Assembly (NCBI RefSeq): GCF_030433435.1 | Contig: NZ_JANRHH010000014.1 | Coordinates: 62,001 to 126,000 of the forward strand | DNA from: Polycladomyces subterraneus | Lineage (GTDB): Bacteria; Bacillota; Bacilli; Thermoactinomycetales; JIR-001 | DNA: 64,000 bases | Reading direction: 5' to 3' | Shown here: positions 55,910 to 64,000 of the stretch, piece after piece | How positions within the stretch are numbered: position 1 is the stretch's first letter | Layout of the letters: the number at the start of each line of letters is the position of its first letter | Notes under the pieces: model-generated | Databases searched by the model: none | Seen by the model: only the letters and a program-made list of their open reading frames with translations | What the model was told of the DNA's origin: nothing | Translations under genes and position numbers: made by a program

Positions 55910-57352
55910 ATGGGGCAACATCGCGTACAAATTCAAATCGTGCCGAACCGATACTTTCCCCCGCAAATGAACATGGTCATCAGCCGTCATCTGGCCCGAA
56001 AGCTCCATCTGCAGCAGCACACCATATGGACCGCCTTCGGTTCGGCTGCCGGAACAGGTCTCGTCGCATTGACCCAAACGCAAAGCCCTCTGATTCGCAT
56101 CAGCGCTTCGCTGGCGCATCACCTCCACCTGACACAGCAACTGTCCATCAACGCGCGATATGATCCGAAGGGGCGCGTGTTACGATTCGGACCCATTCTC
56201 GGCATCCTGATCAACCAAGACGTACAGGAAAACGAAATTGACCAGCCTTTCGGGGCGATGACCCGCTTCCTGGAAGAATGCATCCTCGCCGGCAAAAATC
56301 GCGGTGTTGTGGTGAGCGTTCTCCGACCGGAAGAAATCCTCTTGGAGAACAAAACGGTTCAGGGATGGGTTTATGAGCAAAATCAGTGGCAAAAGGTGTT
56401 GCTTCCACTGCCAGATGTGGTGTACAACCGGATCACGTCCCGCCGTATCGAAGCGCAACCAAAACTGCAACAAAAAATCCAGCAACTGCGCAATCTGCAT
56501 CATATCTCCATTTTCAACGAGCGTTTTCTGGACAAACAACAAGTGTACGACATTTTAAAACGGGATCCAGAAATTCGGGCCATGTTGCCTGAAACTTATC
56601 CGTTTTCCCCCAATATCTTGCGGATCATGTTGATGAAATACCCCTGTCTGTACTTGAAGCCGACCAATGGCAGCCTGGGAAACGGCATTATTCGCGTCAC
56701 CAACCATGGTGGGGGCGTCACGTGCCAATACACCTCTGCGACGCGCAACCTGACGCATACGGTACGTTCCGTCCCGGAAGCGGTGAAGCGATTGCAACGA
56801 CGTATCAGACGGTCTCCTTACATCATTCAACAGGGACTGACGCTGGTCAGAGAGAATGGGCGCCCAATCGATTTCCGCGTCTTAGTGCAAAAGAATATTC
56901 ACGGCGAATGGGCGGTCACGTCCACCGTGGGACGCGTCGCCAACGATCAGGACATCGTGTCCAATCTTGCTCGGGGCGGCACATTGCGCAAAGCAGAAGA
57001 AGTGCTGCTGAGCCTGCAGGTGCCCCACAAGCCGACCCCCGCACAGCTTCGCGCCAAAGCCATACAGATCGCCCAGACATTTGAGCAGTTGTCCGACGGT
57101 CATTACGCAGAACTGGGAATCGACCTGGCGATGGACATCCAGGGCAAACTGTGGTTACTGGAGATCAATTCCAAGCCATCCAAGACAGACGATACGGTAA
57201 CGAATCCCACTTTGGCCACCCGGCCATCCGTCTCCCGACTGATTGATTACACTTGCCACCTCTGCGGTTTGGTTCCTTCAGCGAAGAGGCGACGTAATAT
57301 CAAGCATAGACGCAAATCAAACCTGTCAGGAGGAAAGCCCGATGAGCGGTGA
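55910..57352 (+). CDS. YheC/YheD-family ATP-grasp protein 1
   Basis: Spore-coat-associated ATP-grasp protein. 480 residues: an N-terminal beta-rich domain (about 1-95), then GPILGILI (about 94) starting the ATP-grasp part, which has PDVVYNRI, KPTNGSLGNGIIRV (nucleotide loop), PIDFRVLVQK and the metal-site end LGIDLAMDIQGKLWLLEINSKPSK. A basic tail (SAKRRRNIKHRRK) follows. YheC/YheD are known spore-coat-associated proteins; ligase substrate unknown. First gene after the SigK-type promoter; overlaps the next gene by 11 bases. Confidence 0.9.
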   Translation: MGQHRVQIQIVPNRYFPPQMNMVISRHLARKLHLQQHTIWTAFGSAAGTGLVALTQTQSPLIRISASLAHHLHLTQQLSINARYDPKGRVLRFGPILGILINQDVQENEIDQPFGAMTRFLEECILAGKNRGVVVSVLRPEEILLENKTVQGWVYEQNQWQKVLLPLPDVVYNRITSRRIEAQPKLQQKIQQLRNLHHISIFNERFLDKQQVYDILKRDPEIRAMLPETYPFSPNILRIMLMKYPCLYLKPTNGSLGNGIIRVTNHGGGVTCQYTSATRNLTHTVRSVPEAVKRLQRRIRRSPYIIQQGLTLVRENGRPIDFRVLVQKNIHGEWAVTSTVGRVANDQDIVSNLARGGTLRKAEEVLLSLQVPHKPTPAQLRAKAIQIAQTFEQLSDGHYAELGIDLAMDIQGKLWLLEINSKPSKTDDTVTNPTLATRPSVSRLIDYTCHLCGLVPSAKRRRNIKHRRKSNLSGGKPDER

Positions 57353-58466
57353 TCAGGACAAAACGCCCACACTGGGGATCACCGTTTGTAAGACACGCGG
57401 AACCCCGCCTTTCCATGAAACCGCCTATTTCAAACAATTGACCTTGGAAGGTCAGCAGGTAGGAATACGGGTTATCGTCTTTTGCCCCAAAGAGGTCGAC
57501 TGGGAGCGACGTTCCGTTTCCGCCTGGCAGTATTCCACCCGGCGCGGGCAATGGATCGCTTCAAGCTTCCCACTTCCCCTCTTGATTTACGATCGGTGTT
57601 ACTATACCAACACTCGTCACTATCTGGACTACAAACCCCACGTTAACAAGCTGGTTAACGATCCTCTAATCCGTCTATTGGGGAGGCCGCTGGGCGGAAA
57701 ATGGCAAACCTATGCGTTTCTGGCTGAAGATCCCGATCTTCGACCTCATCTCCCGGAAACCCGACGTCTTACGACCATGCAGGATTTATACACGATCCTA
57801 CGGCGCTACCGTTCCGCTGTGATCAAACCCAACGGCGGCAGTCACGGTAGAGGAGTGGCGGCCATCCTTCCCGGAAAAGATGGTATTCGCGTGCGCGGTC
57901 GCACACGCGACAACCGGACATTTGATCACCATTTGGTCAACCGCTCCCAAATGGAGCAGTGGATATCCCGATTCACTCACGGCTCCCGTTATGTTGTTCA
58001 ACCGTATCTGCCGCTGTATACCACGGATGGCCGACCGTTCGACATCCGGATCCTGATGCAAAAAAGTGAAAGAGGAGAATGGGTCCAAACCGGAATGGCT
58101 GTCCGCATGGGCAAACCACAAACACTGACGTCCAATCTTCACGGGGGAGGGAAAGCCGTTAGGGCCGAATGGTTTTTCTCCCGCCAATACACACCGGAAC
58201 TTCGGATAGATATCCTCGAAAAACTGCAATGGTTGTCTACGCAAGTTCCAATGCGGATCGAGTCTAGACATGGTCGCATGGTGGAAGTGGGCTTGGACGT
58301 CGGTGTCGATCCCCAGGGCCGTGTCTGGCTGTTGGAGGTCAATTCCAAGCCGGGACGGAGCGTATTTATGTTGACCGGTGAGAAAGAAGTCCGCCGTCGT
58401 TCCATTGAGTTGCCGATGCGATATGCCCGGGCTCTGTTGGACGGGCAAGTAGGAGGGTCACTATGA
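57342..58466 (+). CDS. YheC/YheD-family ATP-grasp protein 2
   Basis: 374 residues starting MSGDQDKTPTLGITVCKTRG, directly at the ATP-grasp part; the N-terminal beta-rich domain of its neighbours is missing. It retains PLLIYDRCYY, KPNGGSHGRGVAAI, PFDIRILMQK and the metal motif LDVGVDPQGRVWLLEVNSKPG. Start with AGGAGG upstream lies inside gene 1. Sequence in the middle diverges strongly from gene 1, so this is an old duplication. Confidence 0.88.
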   Translation: MSGDQDKTPTLGITVCKTRGTPPFHETAYFKQLTLEGQQVGIRVIVFCPKEVDWERRSVSAWQYSTRRGQWIASSFPLPLLIYDRCYYTNTRHYLDYKPHVNKLVNDPLIRLLGRPLGGKWQTYAFLAEDPDLRPHLPETRRLTTMQDLYTILRRYRSAVIKPNGGSHGRGVAAILPGKDGIRVRGRTRDNRTFDHHLVNRSQMEQWISRFTHGSRYVVQPYLPLYTTDGRPFDIRILMQKSERGEWVQTGMAVRMGKPQTLTSNLHGGGKAVRAEWFFSRQYTPELRIDILEKLQWLSTQVPMRIESRHGRMVEVGLDVGVDPQGRVWLLEVNSKPGRSVFMLTGEKEVRRRSIELPMRYARALLDGQVGGSL

Positions 58467-59842
58467 GTTCCATTATTTGCCGCATACTTCCTTTATCAAA
58501 TGCCCCAACCAATACCGTCATCCTCACAAAACCGCTGATGGAAGAATGGGGATGCCAAAACGGACAATCCGTCAAAATTTCGTTGGGAAACAAAATGCTG
58601 ATCACCCACGTGGTCAGCATTAGGAGGCGTGAACCGATTATTTATCTTCCCGTTGCAACAGCCCGACAGCTCAGTATTCCTTACTTTGGCGAGGTACGGG
58701 TCTCATTCCAAAATCGGTGCATCAAACTGGGACCGGTCCTCGCCATACTGACAACCGGTTTTACTGGCTCCACCGATTCACCGTTTGGCATCCGATCACA
58801 CTTGTTTCGCAACTTCCTCGTCGCCGGACAGGATGAAAAACCATATTTTTATGTTTTCACTCCTGAAATGATAGATTGGCAGCGCCACGTGATCAACGGT
58901 TGGTTCATTCGAAAAGACAAGACAGGGCATTTTCACTGGGAACGTCTGACGGCTCCTTTCCCCGACGTGGTCTACGAACGCGTACCTAATCGCAAAACCG
59001 AATCGTTACCTCACGTCAAACAATGCCTCAACCGGTTGAAATCGTTGACCGATTGCCAGGTTTTCAACCAAGGATTTTTCAACAAATGGTCCATCCACGA
59101 ATTGCTCCACAATCACCCGCTAACCGCTGCATTCATCCCCGAATCCGCACTTTGCCCTTCCATCAATAAAATCCAGGAAATGCTGGATCGGCACCAAATG
59201 GTCTATCTCAAGCCCAACGGAGGCAGCCTGGGCCTTGGCATCTTTCGCATCACCCAGCATCCGACAGGCGGCTATTATTGCCGGTTTCGCGAAGGGAACA
59301 AAAATATTCTGCACCGTTTCCATTCGCTCGATAAGCTGATCCAATATTATTTCGGCAAGCAATTACACCGTTTTGAACGTTATCTAGTGCAACAAGGCAT
59401 TCGGTTGATCAAGTATGAAGGCCGCCCGGTCGACTTTCGAGTGCATATGCACAAAGACAAATCCGGTCAATGGCAGGTGGTTGGCATCGGTACCAAAGTG
59501 GCGGGTTTCGGTAGTGTGACCACCCATGTGCGTACCGGTGGTCAATTGCTTTCGACCTCCACGCTGATGCAAAAGATATTCGGTGAACAGGAGCAATATG
59601 TCAAAGAAGCGATCCACGAAGCCTCCATCCGCATCGCTGAAGTGCTGGAGGAGCAGATTGAAGGTCCCCTCGGCGAGTTGGGACTAGACATCGGCGTCGA
59701 TCGAAATCATCAAGTATGGCTGTTTGAGGTCAACGCCAAGCCGGGACGCCACATTTTTCTCCACCCCGACCTGCGTGATGCCGGCCGCAAATCGGCCCGA
59801 TACATCACGGAATACAGCCTGAGACTCGCCAATTTCGTGTAG
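58463..59842 (+). CDS. YheC/YheD-family ATP-grasp protein 3
   Basis: 459 residues with both the N-terminal beta-rich domain (about 1-95) and the ATP-grasp part (GPVLAILTTG onwards): PDVVYERVPNRK, KPNGGSLGLGIFRI, PVDFRVHMHKDKSGQW, and LGLDIGVDRNHQVWLFEVNAKPG. The ATG overlaps the stop of gene 2 by four bases. Architecture as gene 1. Confidence 0.9.
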   Translation: MSSIICRILPLSNAPTNTVILTKPLMEEWGCQNGQSVKISLGNKMLITHVVSIRRREPIIYLPVATARQLSIPYFGEVRVSFQNRCIKLGPVLAILTTGFTGSTDSPFGIRSHLFRNFLVAGQDEKPYFYVFTPEMIDWQRHVINGWFIRKDKTGHFHWERLTAPFPDVVYERVPNRKTESLPHVKQCLNRLKSLTDCQVFNQGFFNKWSIHELLHNHPLTAAFIPESALCPSINKIQEMLDRHQMVYLKPNGGSLGLGIFRITQHPTGGYYCRFREGNKNILHRFHSLDKLIQYYFGKQLHRFERYLVQQGIRLIKYEGRPVDFRVHMHKDKSGQWQVVGIGTKVAGFGSVTTHVRTGGQLLSTSTLMQKIFGEQEQYVKEAIHEASIRIAEVLEEQIEGPLGELGLDIGVDRNHQVWLFEVNAKPGRHIFLHPDLRDAGRKSARYITEYSLRLANFV

Positions 59843-59857
59843 AGAGGATGTTGATCG

Positions 59858-61177
59858 GTGGCGTTAGCGAATGCTGGTTGGTTTGCATGGCAAAATGCGA
59901 CCACCCCCGTCGCGTTCATCCCTCATCCGCGGTACTCGCCGAAACCGTTGCCCGAACAATTATCGGTTATTTTGGGAATACGCTGGAAAGCCAAAATTCC
60001 CGTCGTACAGAAAAGAACCAGCAGCAGCAACACCCGATACACTCCCGCCTGGATATTACCCACCAGTGATGATGATGAATACAGAGCCGGACCGTTCGTC
60101 GCTATCCTCACCTCCGACGGAAATCGCGACTTTCGAGGAAATAAGCGCAATTTTATCGACATTATTCGGATGGGTCGCAAACTCGGGGTGACCGTTTTCG
60201 TCGTCACCCCCCGCGGCATCAATCCCTACACTTCCTCCGTTCGAGGTTACCTGCTGGACGATCACGGGGAGAAAATACGCTGGATTCCGGCTACCATGCC
60301 CATGCCCAACATCGTATATAACCGCATCCCCAACCGCCTTTCGGAAAAACGACATGAAGAGCAAGACGCGATCCAATTCTTCCTGGATACGCCTGGGATT
60401 CAGCTGTTTAACCCCAGTTTCTTCGATAAATGGACGTTGTACGAATATCTGATGAACTCCGATGAGACTCAACCCTTTCTGCCTGAAACGGTTCAATGGA
60501 ACAACGGAACCGAATGCCGTCAATTATTTCAGCGCCATCCCATTTTGTTTTTGAAACCGGTCGACGGGAAGGCAGGGCTGGATATGATCCGCATCATTCG
60601 CAAGCCGAACGGGTATGAAGTCATCCATCAAACGCGAAATGGCAAAAAACGATACCATACGACTCAGTTAAAGTCGTTGTGGCAATTTTTGGAGACCCTG
60701 ACGTATCACCGAAAATACATTCTACAACAGGGCATTCCCCTGGCTACCTACCGCAACCGCCCATTTGATCTGCGACTGTTGTTGCAAAAAGATGGAACGG
60801 GATGTTGGCAAGTCACCGGCCTGGGGATTCGCGTTGCAGGACAGGACGCTATTTCCACGCATGTTCCCATGGGTGGATCCATCGCACCCGCCCCCGAAGT
60901 ATTGCGGGACGTATTTCGGAACCGCCAATCCGAGATCCAAGAGGCGATTGAGCAGACGGCACTCAAGATCGCCCGCCACATCGAGACGGAAAAACAATGC
61001 AACCTGGGGGAAATGTCGATGGATTTGGGCATCGAACAAGACGGGCGATTATGGTTCTTCGAAGCCAATGCCAAACCAATGAAATTCGATGAACCGGACA
61101 TTCGGCACCTGTCCTTGGCTCGATTGATCCATTATTGCCTCTATCTCAGTGGATTCAAGCAAAGCAAGGAGGCATAA
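59858..61177 (+). CDS. YheC/YheD-family ATP-grasp protein 4 with altered nucleotide loop
   Basis: 439 residues from a GTG start after AGAGAGG. The N-terminal 80 residues are short and unlike those of genes 1 and 3. The ATP-grasp part follows (GPFVAILTSDG, PNIVYNRIPNR). The nucleotide loop reads KPVDGKAGLDMIRI, where the other three have KPxxGS-G-G; the last glycine is Asp and serine is Lys. The metal-site end is MDLGIEQDGRLWFFEANAKP, still with Glu and Asn. ATP use may be changed or lost. Confidence 0.82.
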   Translation: MALANAGWFAWQNATTPVAFIPHPRYSPKPLPEQLSVILGIRWKAKIPVVQKRTSSSNTRYTPAWILPTSDDDEYRAGPFVAILTSDGNRDFRGNKRNFIDIIRMGRKLGVTVFVVTPRGINPYTSSVRGYLLDDHGEKIRWIPATMPMPNIVYNRIPNRLSEKRHEEQDAIQFFLDTPGIQLFNPSFFDKWTLYEYLMNSDETQPFLPETVQWNNGTECRQLFQRHPILFLKPVDGKAGLDMIRIIRKPNGYEVIHQTRNGKKRYHTTQLKSLWQFLETLTYHRKYILQQGIPLATYRNRPFDLRLLLQKDGTGCWQVTGLGIRVAGQDAISTHVPMGGSIAPAPEVLRDVFRNRQSEIQEAIEQTALKIARHIETEKQCNLGEMSMDLGIEQDGRLWFFEANAKPMKFDEPDIRHLSLARLIHYCLYLSGFKQSKEA

Positions 61178-61182
61178 CCGCC

Positions 61183-61641
61183 ATGCATGTACAAATGCTC
61201 ACTCCCAAGCAATTATCTCAACACCACCTCAAAATCCTCTCATTTTTCCGGAAATATGGGGAAAAACGAATCACGCACAAAGCGCTTCGATGGCTTCAAC
61301 AACTATCGAACGAACAACATCCGGAAGGCACGCTAGCCTCCATCGCCTTTGAAAAAAAACAGATCGTCGGCATCATCGTCTTTGGACGCTACGGATTGGA
61401 CGAATCGATGATCGCCGTACATCCTGCCTTTCGAAAAAATGGGATTGGGGAAGCCTTGCTCAGGCATGCAATGGACGAACTGGGAAAAGTCTATACCCGC
61501 GTTGCCTGCGATAACATCCCTAGCCTTAAATTGTGCTTCTCCTCCGGTTTGGTGGCGTTTCGTCTGTTTCGCGGTCCCACGGGCAAGCCGACCTTATGGC
61601 TGGCTGGCGGCAATTGGAACCCCTCGGAAGTGACGAGCTGA
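61183..61641 (+). CDS. GNAT-family acetyltransferase
   Basis: 152 residues with a GNAT core: IVGIIVFGRYGLDESMIAVHPAFRKNGIGEALLRHAM contains the acetyl-CoA pyrophosphate loop R/Q-x-x-G-x-G/A (RKNGIG, about 83-88), then ARVACDN and FSSGLVAFRLF. Start with AAGGAGG, overlapping nothing, five bases after the last ATP-grasp gene's stop; last gene of the operon. Probably modifies a small amine or coat protein; target unknown. Confidence 0.82.
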   Translation: MHVQMLTPKQLSQHHLKILSFFRKYGEKRITHKALRWLQQLSNEQHPEGTLASIAFEKKQIVGIIVFGRYGLDESMIAVHPAFRKNGIGEALLRHAMDELGKVYTRVACDNIPSLKLCFSSGLVAFRLFRGPTGKPTLWLAGGNWNPSEVTS

Positions 61642-61663
61642 TCCAAGTTTAGCGAAACGCGAT

Positions 61664-61703
61664 CAAAAACAAAAGCCCTTTGTTCCCAGGGAACAAAGGG
61701 CTT
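61664..61703 (-). terminator. Terminator after the NlpC/P60 gene, possibly bidirectional
   Basis: Perfect stem AAGCCCTTTGTTCCC / GGGAACAAAGGGCTT. On the minus strand it is followed by TTGTTTTTG and lies 10 bases past the NlpC/P60 stop; the plus side, after the GNAT gene, lacks a T-run. Confidence 0.85.
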
Positions 61704-61712
61704 GTCCGCGTC

Positions 61713-62396
61713 TTATCGGATCACGCGACGGGCCGTGACGTACGTCTTGTCCAACCAGGGAGTGCTCATGCTATCGTAACGTACTCCGCCCGGACCATAG
61801 GTGTGCAAAATTTTATTATTGCCAGCGTAGATCCCCACGTGACCGATCTTTCCGTCCGAACGACCAGCCGTGAAGAAAACGAGATCGCCTTTTTGCAGTT
61901 GGTCCCGCGGCACATACGTACCCACCAGCGCTTGTTCACGGGAAGAACGGGGAAGATTGATGCCGTTCTCTTTGAAAACCGTTTGTACAAACAACGAGCA
62001 GTCAAAGTATCTTGTCTGGCCGGACGGCGCTCCATATTTGTAGGGAGTCCCCAGGTATTTTTCCCCGGTTTGAATAATCCGGTCAGCCAAGGAAGCAGTC
62101 GAGTTGGTTGGATTCGCTGGTTGAGACGGTTTGTTGTTTCGCGAAACGACTTGAGATTGCTGATTCGTTTGCCGATCGGCAACCGTTTGTTTCTGAGTAT
62201 TATTTTGAATAAATGTTCCATCTATTCCATATTGATGGAATATTTGTTGGACCACACTGTATGCATTTAAGTTGGACGGCGTTACCGCAGTTTGTTGCGG
62301 TGCGGCATGACCGATCCCTGCGGGCAGTGCCATCACCGTCATCAACGATACCGTCACCGACAGAAACGACTTTTTCAACGCTTGTTGAAAACGCAT
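61713..62396 (-). CDS. Secreted NlpC/P60 peptidoglycan hydrolase
   Basis: 227 residues with a signal peptide (about 1-31, cleavage near GHAA), a Gln/Asn-rich linker (about 60-100) and an NlpC/P60 domain with catalytic Cys133 (YFDCSLF), His186 (IGHVGIY) and His198 (ILHTYG). Cleaves peptide stems, probably gamma-D-Glu bonds. The linker has no LysM. A SigK-like promoter and position beside a spore-coat cluster suggest a germination or coat-linked role. RBS AAAAGGAGG. Confidence 0.92.
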   Translation of the reverse strand: MRFQQALKKSFLSVTVSLMTVMALPAGIGHAAPQQTAVTPSNLNAYSVVQQIFHQYGIDGTFIQNNTQKQTVADRQTNQQSQVVSRNNKPSQPANPTNSTASLADRIIQTGEKYLGTPYKYGAPSGQTRYFDCSLFVQTVFKENGINLPRSSREQALVGTYVPRDQLQKGDLVFFTAGRSDGKIGHVGIYAGNNKILHTYGPGGVRYDSMSTPWLDKTYVTARRVIR

Positions 62397-62452
62397 GACA
62401 TCCTCCTTTTCTCCATCTCCCTTTTTAAGGTTTCAGGCATCACCTAAAATCT

Positions 62453-62480
62453 TTGTCTATGGTAACATAAATCCCCACGT
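62453..62480 (-). promoter_or_regulatory. SigK-like promoter of the NlpC/P60 gene
   Basis: On the minus strand AC (62480-62479), 17 bases, CATAGACAA (62461-62453); one mismatch to AC-N17-CATANNNTA. Fifty-six bases before the ATG. Confidence 0.4.
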
Positions 62481-62626
62481 CATGTTTATGTAATATACTC
62501 CATTCATACCTAATGAAAGAAAATATTTGTATAATAATTCAATTTTAATCCTATATCTTCAATATAAGCCTATTGTTGCCACCCATTTTTCGGTTCTCCG
62601 GTGTCCATGTTTACCCTTGATGAATA

Positions 62627-62638
62627 CACCTATAGGTG
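62627..62638. promoter_or_regulatory. Palindrome before the decapeptide-repeat gene
   Basis: CACCTATAGGTG is a perfect 12-bp palindrome 34 bases before the start of the repeat gene, in the 260-base AT-rich divergent region. It may be an operator; nothing supports a specific regulator. Confidence 0.35.
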
Positions 62639-62671
62639 AATGACTCTATAAGCGAAAGGATGGAGAGACGA

Positions 62672-64000
62672 GTGAGAAAAAAGAAATCCAAAAGCCTCTC
62701 CAACAGAAAAATCCAGTCTCGTTTGTTGGAAGGGGAACCGATTTTTCCATCGAGAGAATTCAGCGAACTGGCTGACGAACAGGTGTTGGAGGAAATCATA
62801 AAAAAAGAACAGGAAGAAATACTGAAAGCGAGGGAAATGCATAATACGCCGATGGAGTCACCGTCTTACGACGATGACCTGTTGAACCCCGCTCCCAGAA
62901 GCGGCGGACCTGCAGCAAAACAAACTGCCCATCAACAAAAAAAACAACGCCTCCATTCCCAATCGTCCAAAGCCTTCATCTACACCGATGATCTTACCGA
63001 CGGTGCGGTCACTGCAGAAAAAATTGCCCGGCGCGCGATTGACGACTCCAAACTGCAGTACCAGTCCGTCAAGGAAGATCATTTAGCAGACGGTGCGGTC
63101 AACACGGCCAAGATTGCCAACGGTGCCGTTACCGGTCCGAAAATTGCATCCGGTGCAATACGGGGATTCCACCTTGCGGAGGATGCCATTACTGGCGACA
63201 AAATACGAAAGGAAGCAATTCATGCCGATCACCTAAAGGAAAACAGCGTCACCGGAGATAAGTTAGCTGATCTCAGCATTGACGGGAGAAAACTCAAAGA
63301 GCAATCCATCACTTCCAAACACTTGGTCAAGGGCCATGTGGAAACCGACCATCTAGCGGATGAGGCCATCGCTGGAAACAAAATCAAAACCGGCTCAATT
63401 GAGTCGCGACAGCTGGCCAACGAATGCATCACCAACGCCAAACTGGCAGACCAATCCGTTTCAACCTCTAAACTGGCCAATTTTTCCGTGACAGCTTCCA
63501 AAATCGCGCCCGATGCTGTTCACGGTGAAGCGATTATCGACCAAGCCATCACCAGTAAACATCTGGCCGAAAACGTTGTTACCGAGTTTCACCTGTCTGA
63601 GCGTGCCGTCACCCAATCTAAAATCGCGCCCGGTTCGATTACCACAGAGCATTTACAACGGAAAACCGTTTCCAACGAACATATACAAAAAGGTGCCATT
63701 CACGCTCATCATTTGGCCGACAACGCTGTAACCCAATCCAAAATCGCACCGCGCTCCATCCAGTCTGATATGGTGGACGATCAGGCCATAAAAAGTAACC
63801 ACATTCAAAAAGAAAGTATTCATTCGAAACATCTTTACCGTCGATCAATTGAGTCAGACCATCTTCAGGAAGGAATCGTGCAGGAACAACATCTCGCCGA
63901 AAATTCTGTCACTGGAGGAAAAATTGCAGATCATTCGATCACCACGTCCAAGTTGTCCCCGGAATCAATCTCCACTGACAAACTGATCGATTATGCCATC
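62672..64000 (+). CDS. Large decapeptide-repeat protein, 3' end outside the window
   Basis: An open frame of at least 443 codons with no stop before the window edge. GTG at 62672 has GGAGAG upstream; an in-frame ATG at 62660 is possible. The first 111 residues are charged and low-complexity (VRKKKSKSLSNRKIQ..., a Glu-rich helix, then Gln/Ser-rich). From 63005 to 63994 there are 33 exact ten-residue units of the form A/S-I/V-x-x-x-K/H-I/L-x-x-x (for example AVTQSKIAPG and SITTSKLSPE), with no indel. Such repeats are seen in spore- or cell-surface proteins of the WIAG-tail type in Bacillales. No signal peptide is seen, which fits a spore-coat location. Confidence 0.88.
   Translation, partial: MRKKKSKSLSNRKIQSRLLEGEPIFPSREFSELADEQVLEEIIKKEQEEILKAREMHNTPMESPSYDDDLLNPAPRSGGPAAKQTAHQQKKQRLHSQSSKAFIYTDDLTDGAVTAEKIARRAIDDSKLQYQSVKEDHLADGAVNTAKIANGAVTGPKIASGAIRGFHLAEDAITGDKIRKEAIHADHLKENSVTGDKLADLSIDGRKLKEQSITSKHLVKGHVETDHLADEAIAGNKIKTGSIESRQLANECITNAKLADQSVSTSKLANFSVTASKIAPDAVHGEAIIDQAITSKHLAENVVTEFHLSERAVTQSKIAPGSITTEHLQRKTVSNEHIQKGAIHAHHLADNAVTQSKIAPRSIQSDMVDDQAIKSNHIQKESIHSKHLYRRSIESDHLQEGIVQEQHLAENSVTGGKIADHSITTSKLSPESISTDKLIDYAI

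Noticed and set aside
62397-62520. c-di-AMP (ydaO) riboswitch before the NlpC/P60 gene
   Set aside because: Such riboswitches are common before wall hydrolases, but the core motifs were not found.

Overview
The window reads as a chromosome segment of an endospore-forming Firmicute of the order Bacillales. Gene order from dnaI to ytoI follows the Bacillus subtilis dnaI-dnaB-nrdR-gapB-coaE-ytaF-mutM-polA-phoRP-mdh-icd-citZ-ytvI-pyk-pfkA-accAD-ytsJ-dnaE-ytrHI-ytpI-ytoI block closely. The fairly high GC for Bacillales and the expanded YheC/YheD-type spore genes suggest a Thermoactinomycetaceae-like organism; that is inference, as no 16S or other marker was compared. No prophage, insertion sequence, CRISPR array or rRNA gene was seen.

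Layout. 1-10.4 kb (minus strand): two tRNAs (Gly, Phe), the primosome genes dnaB-dnaI, nrdR, the gluconeogenic gapB with CcpN-type operators, a lytic transglycosylase, coaE, ytaF, mutM and polA. 10.4-15 kb: an accessory patch with a YjcZ-type spore peptide, a MurF-like ligase paralogue, a small basic protein and a three-domain cell-wall amidase. 15-17 kb: an orphan fructose-type PTS IIBC gene with a decayed region upstream. 17-25 kb: the phosphate regulon, phoP-phoR followed by pstS-C-A-B-B-phoU, with a textbook Pho box before pstS and a cre site before phoP. 25-33 kb: a MaoC-like gene and 3-hydroxybutyrate dehydrogenase (both with cre sites), then mdh-icd-citZ, ytvI, fxsA and a hot-dog thioesterase. 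33-40.7 kb: pyk-pfkA, accA-accD, and a GntR regulator with a malic enzyme carrying a matching operator. 40.9-47.1 kb: a decayed NAD-epimerase gene, a Nif3-like gene, pgpA and dnaE.

47.2-54.8 kb: ytrH-ytrI behind a SigE-type promoter, an AT-rich LysR/gate-transporter cassette where nrnA would be expected, a methyltransferase, small membrane proteins including two YtpI-like paralogues, and ytoI. 54.9-64 kb: YtkL hydrolase, then four tandem YheC/YheD-type ATP-grasp genes and a GNAT gene behind an exact SigK-type promoter, an NlpC/P60 hydrolase with a SigK-like promoter, and a divergent open-ended gene encoding at least 33 uninterrupted ten-residue repeats that runs off the window.

How the parts fit: the core is central carbon metabolism (lower glycolysis, gluconeogenesis, TCA entry, malonyl-CoA synthesis) beside replication genes, with carbon-control sites (CcpN boxes, three cre-like sites, a GntR operator) and phosphate control. 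The 10.8 kb and 55.8-64 kb parts look like late-sporulation, spore-surface loci. The most novel-looking features are the tandem ATP-grasp cluster with its divergent fourth member, the decapeptide-repeat protein, and a short inverted-repeat element present in two diverged copies.
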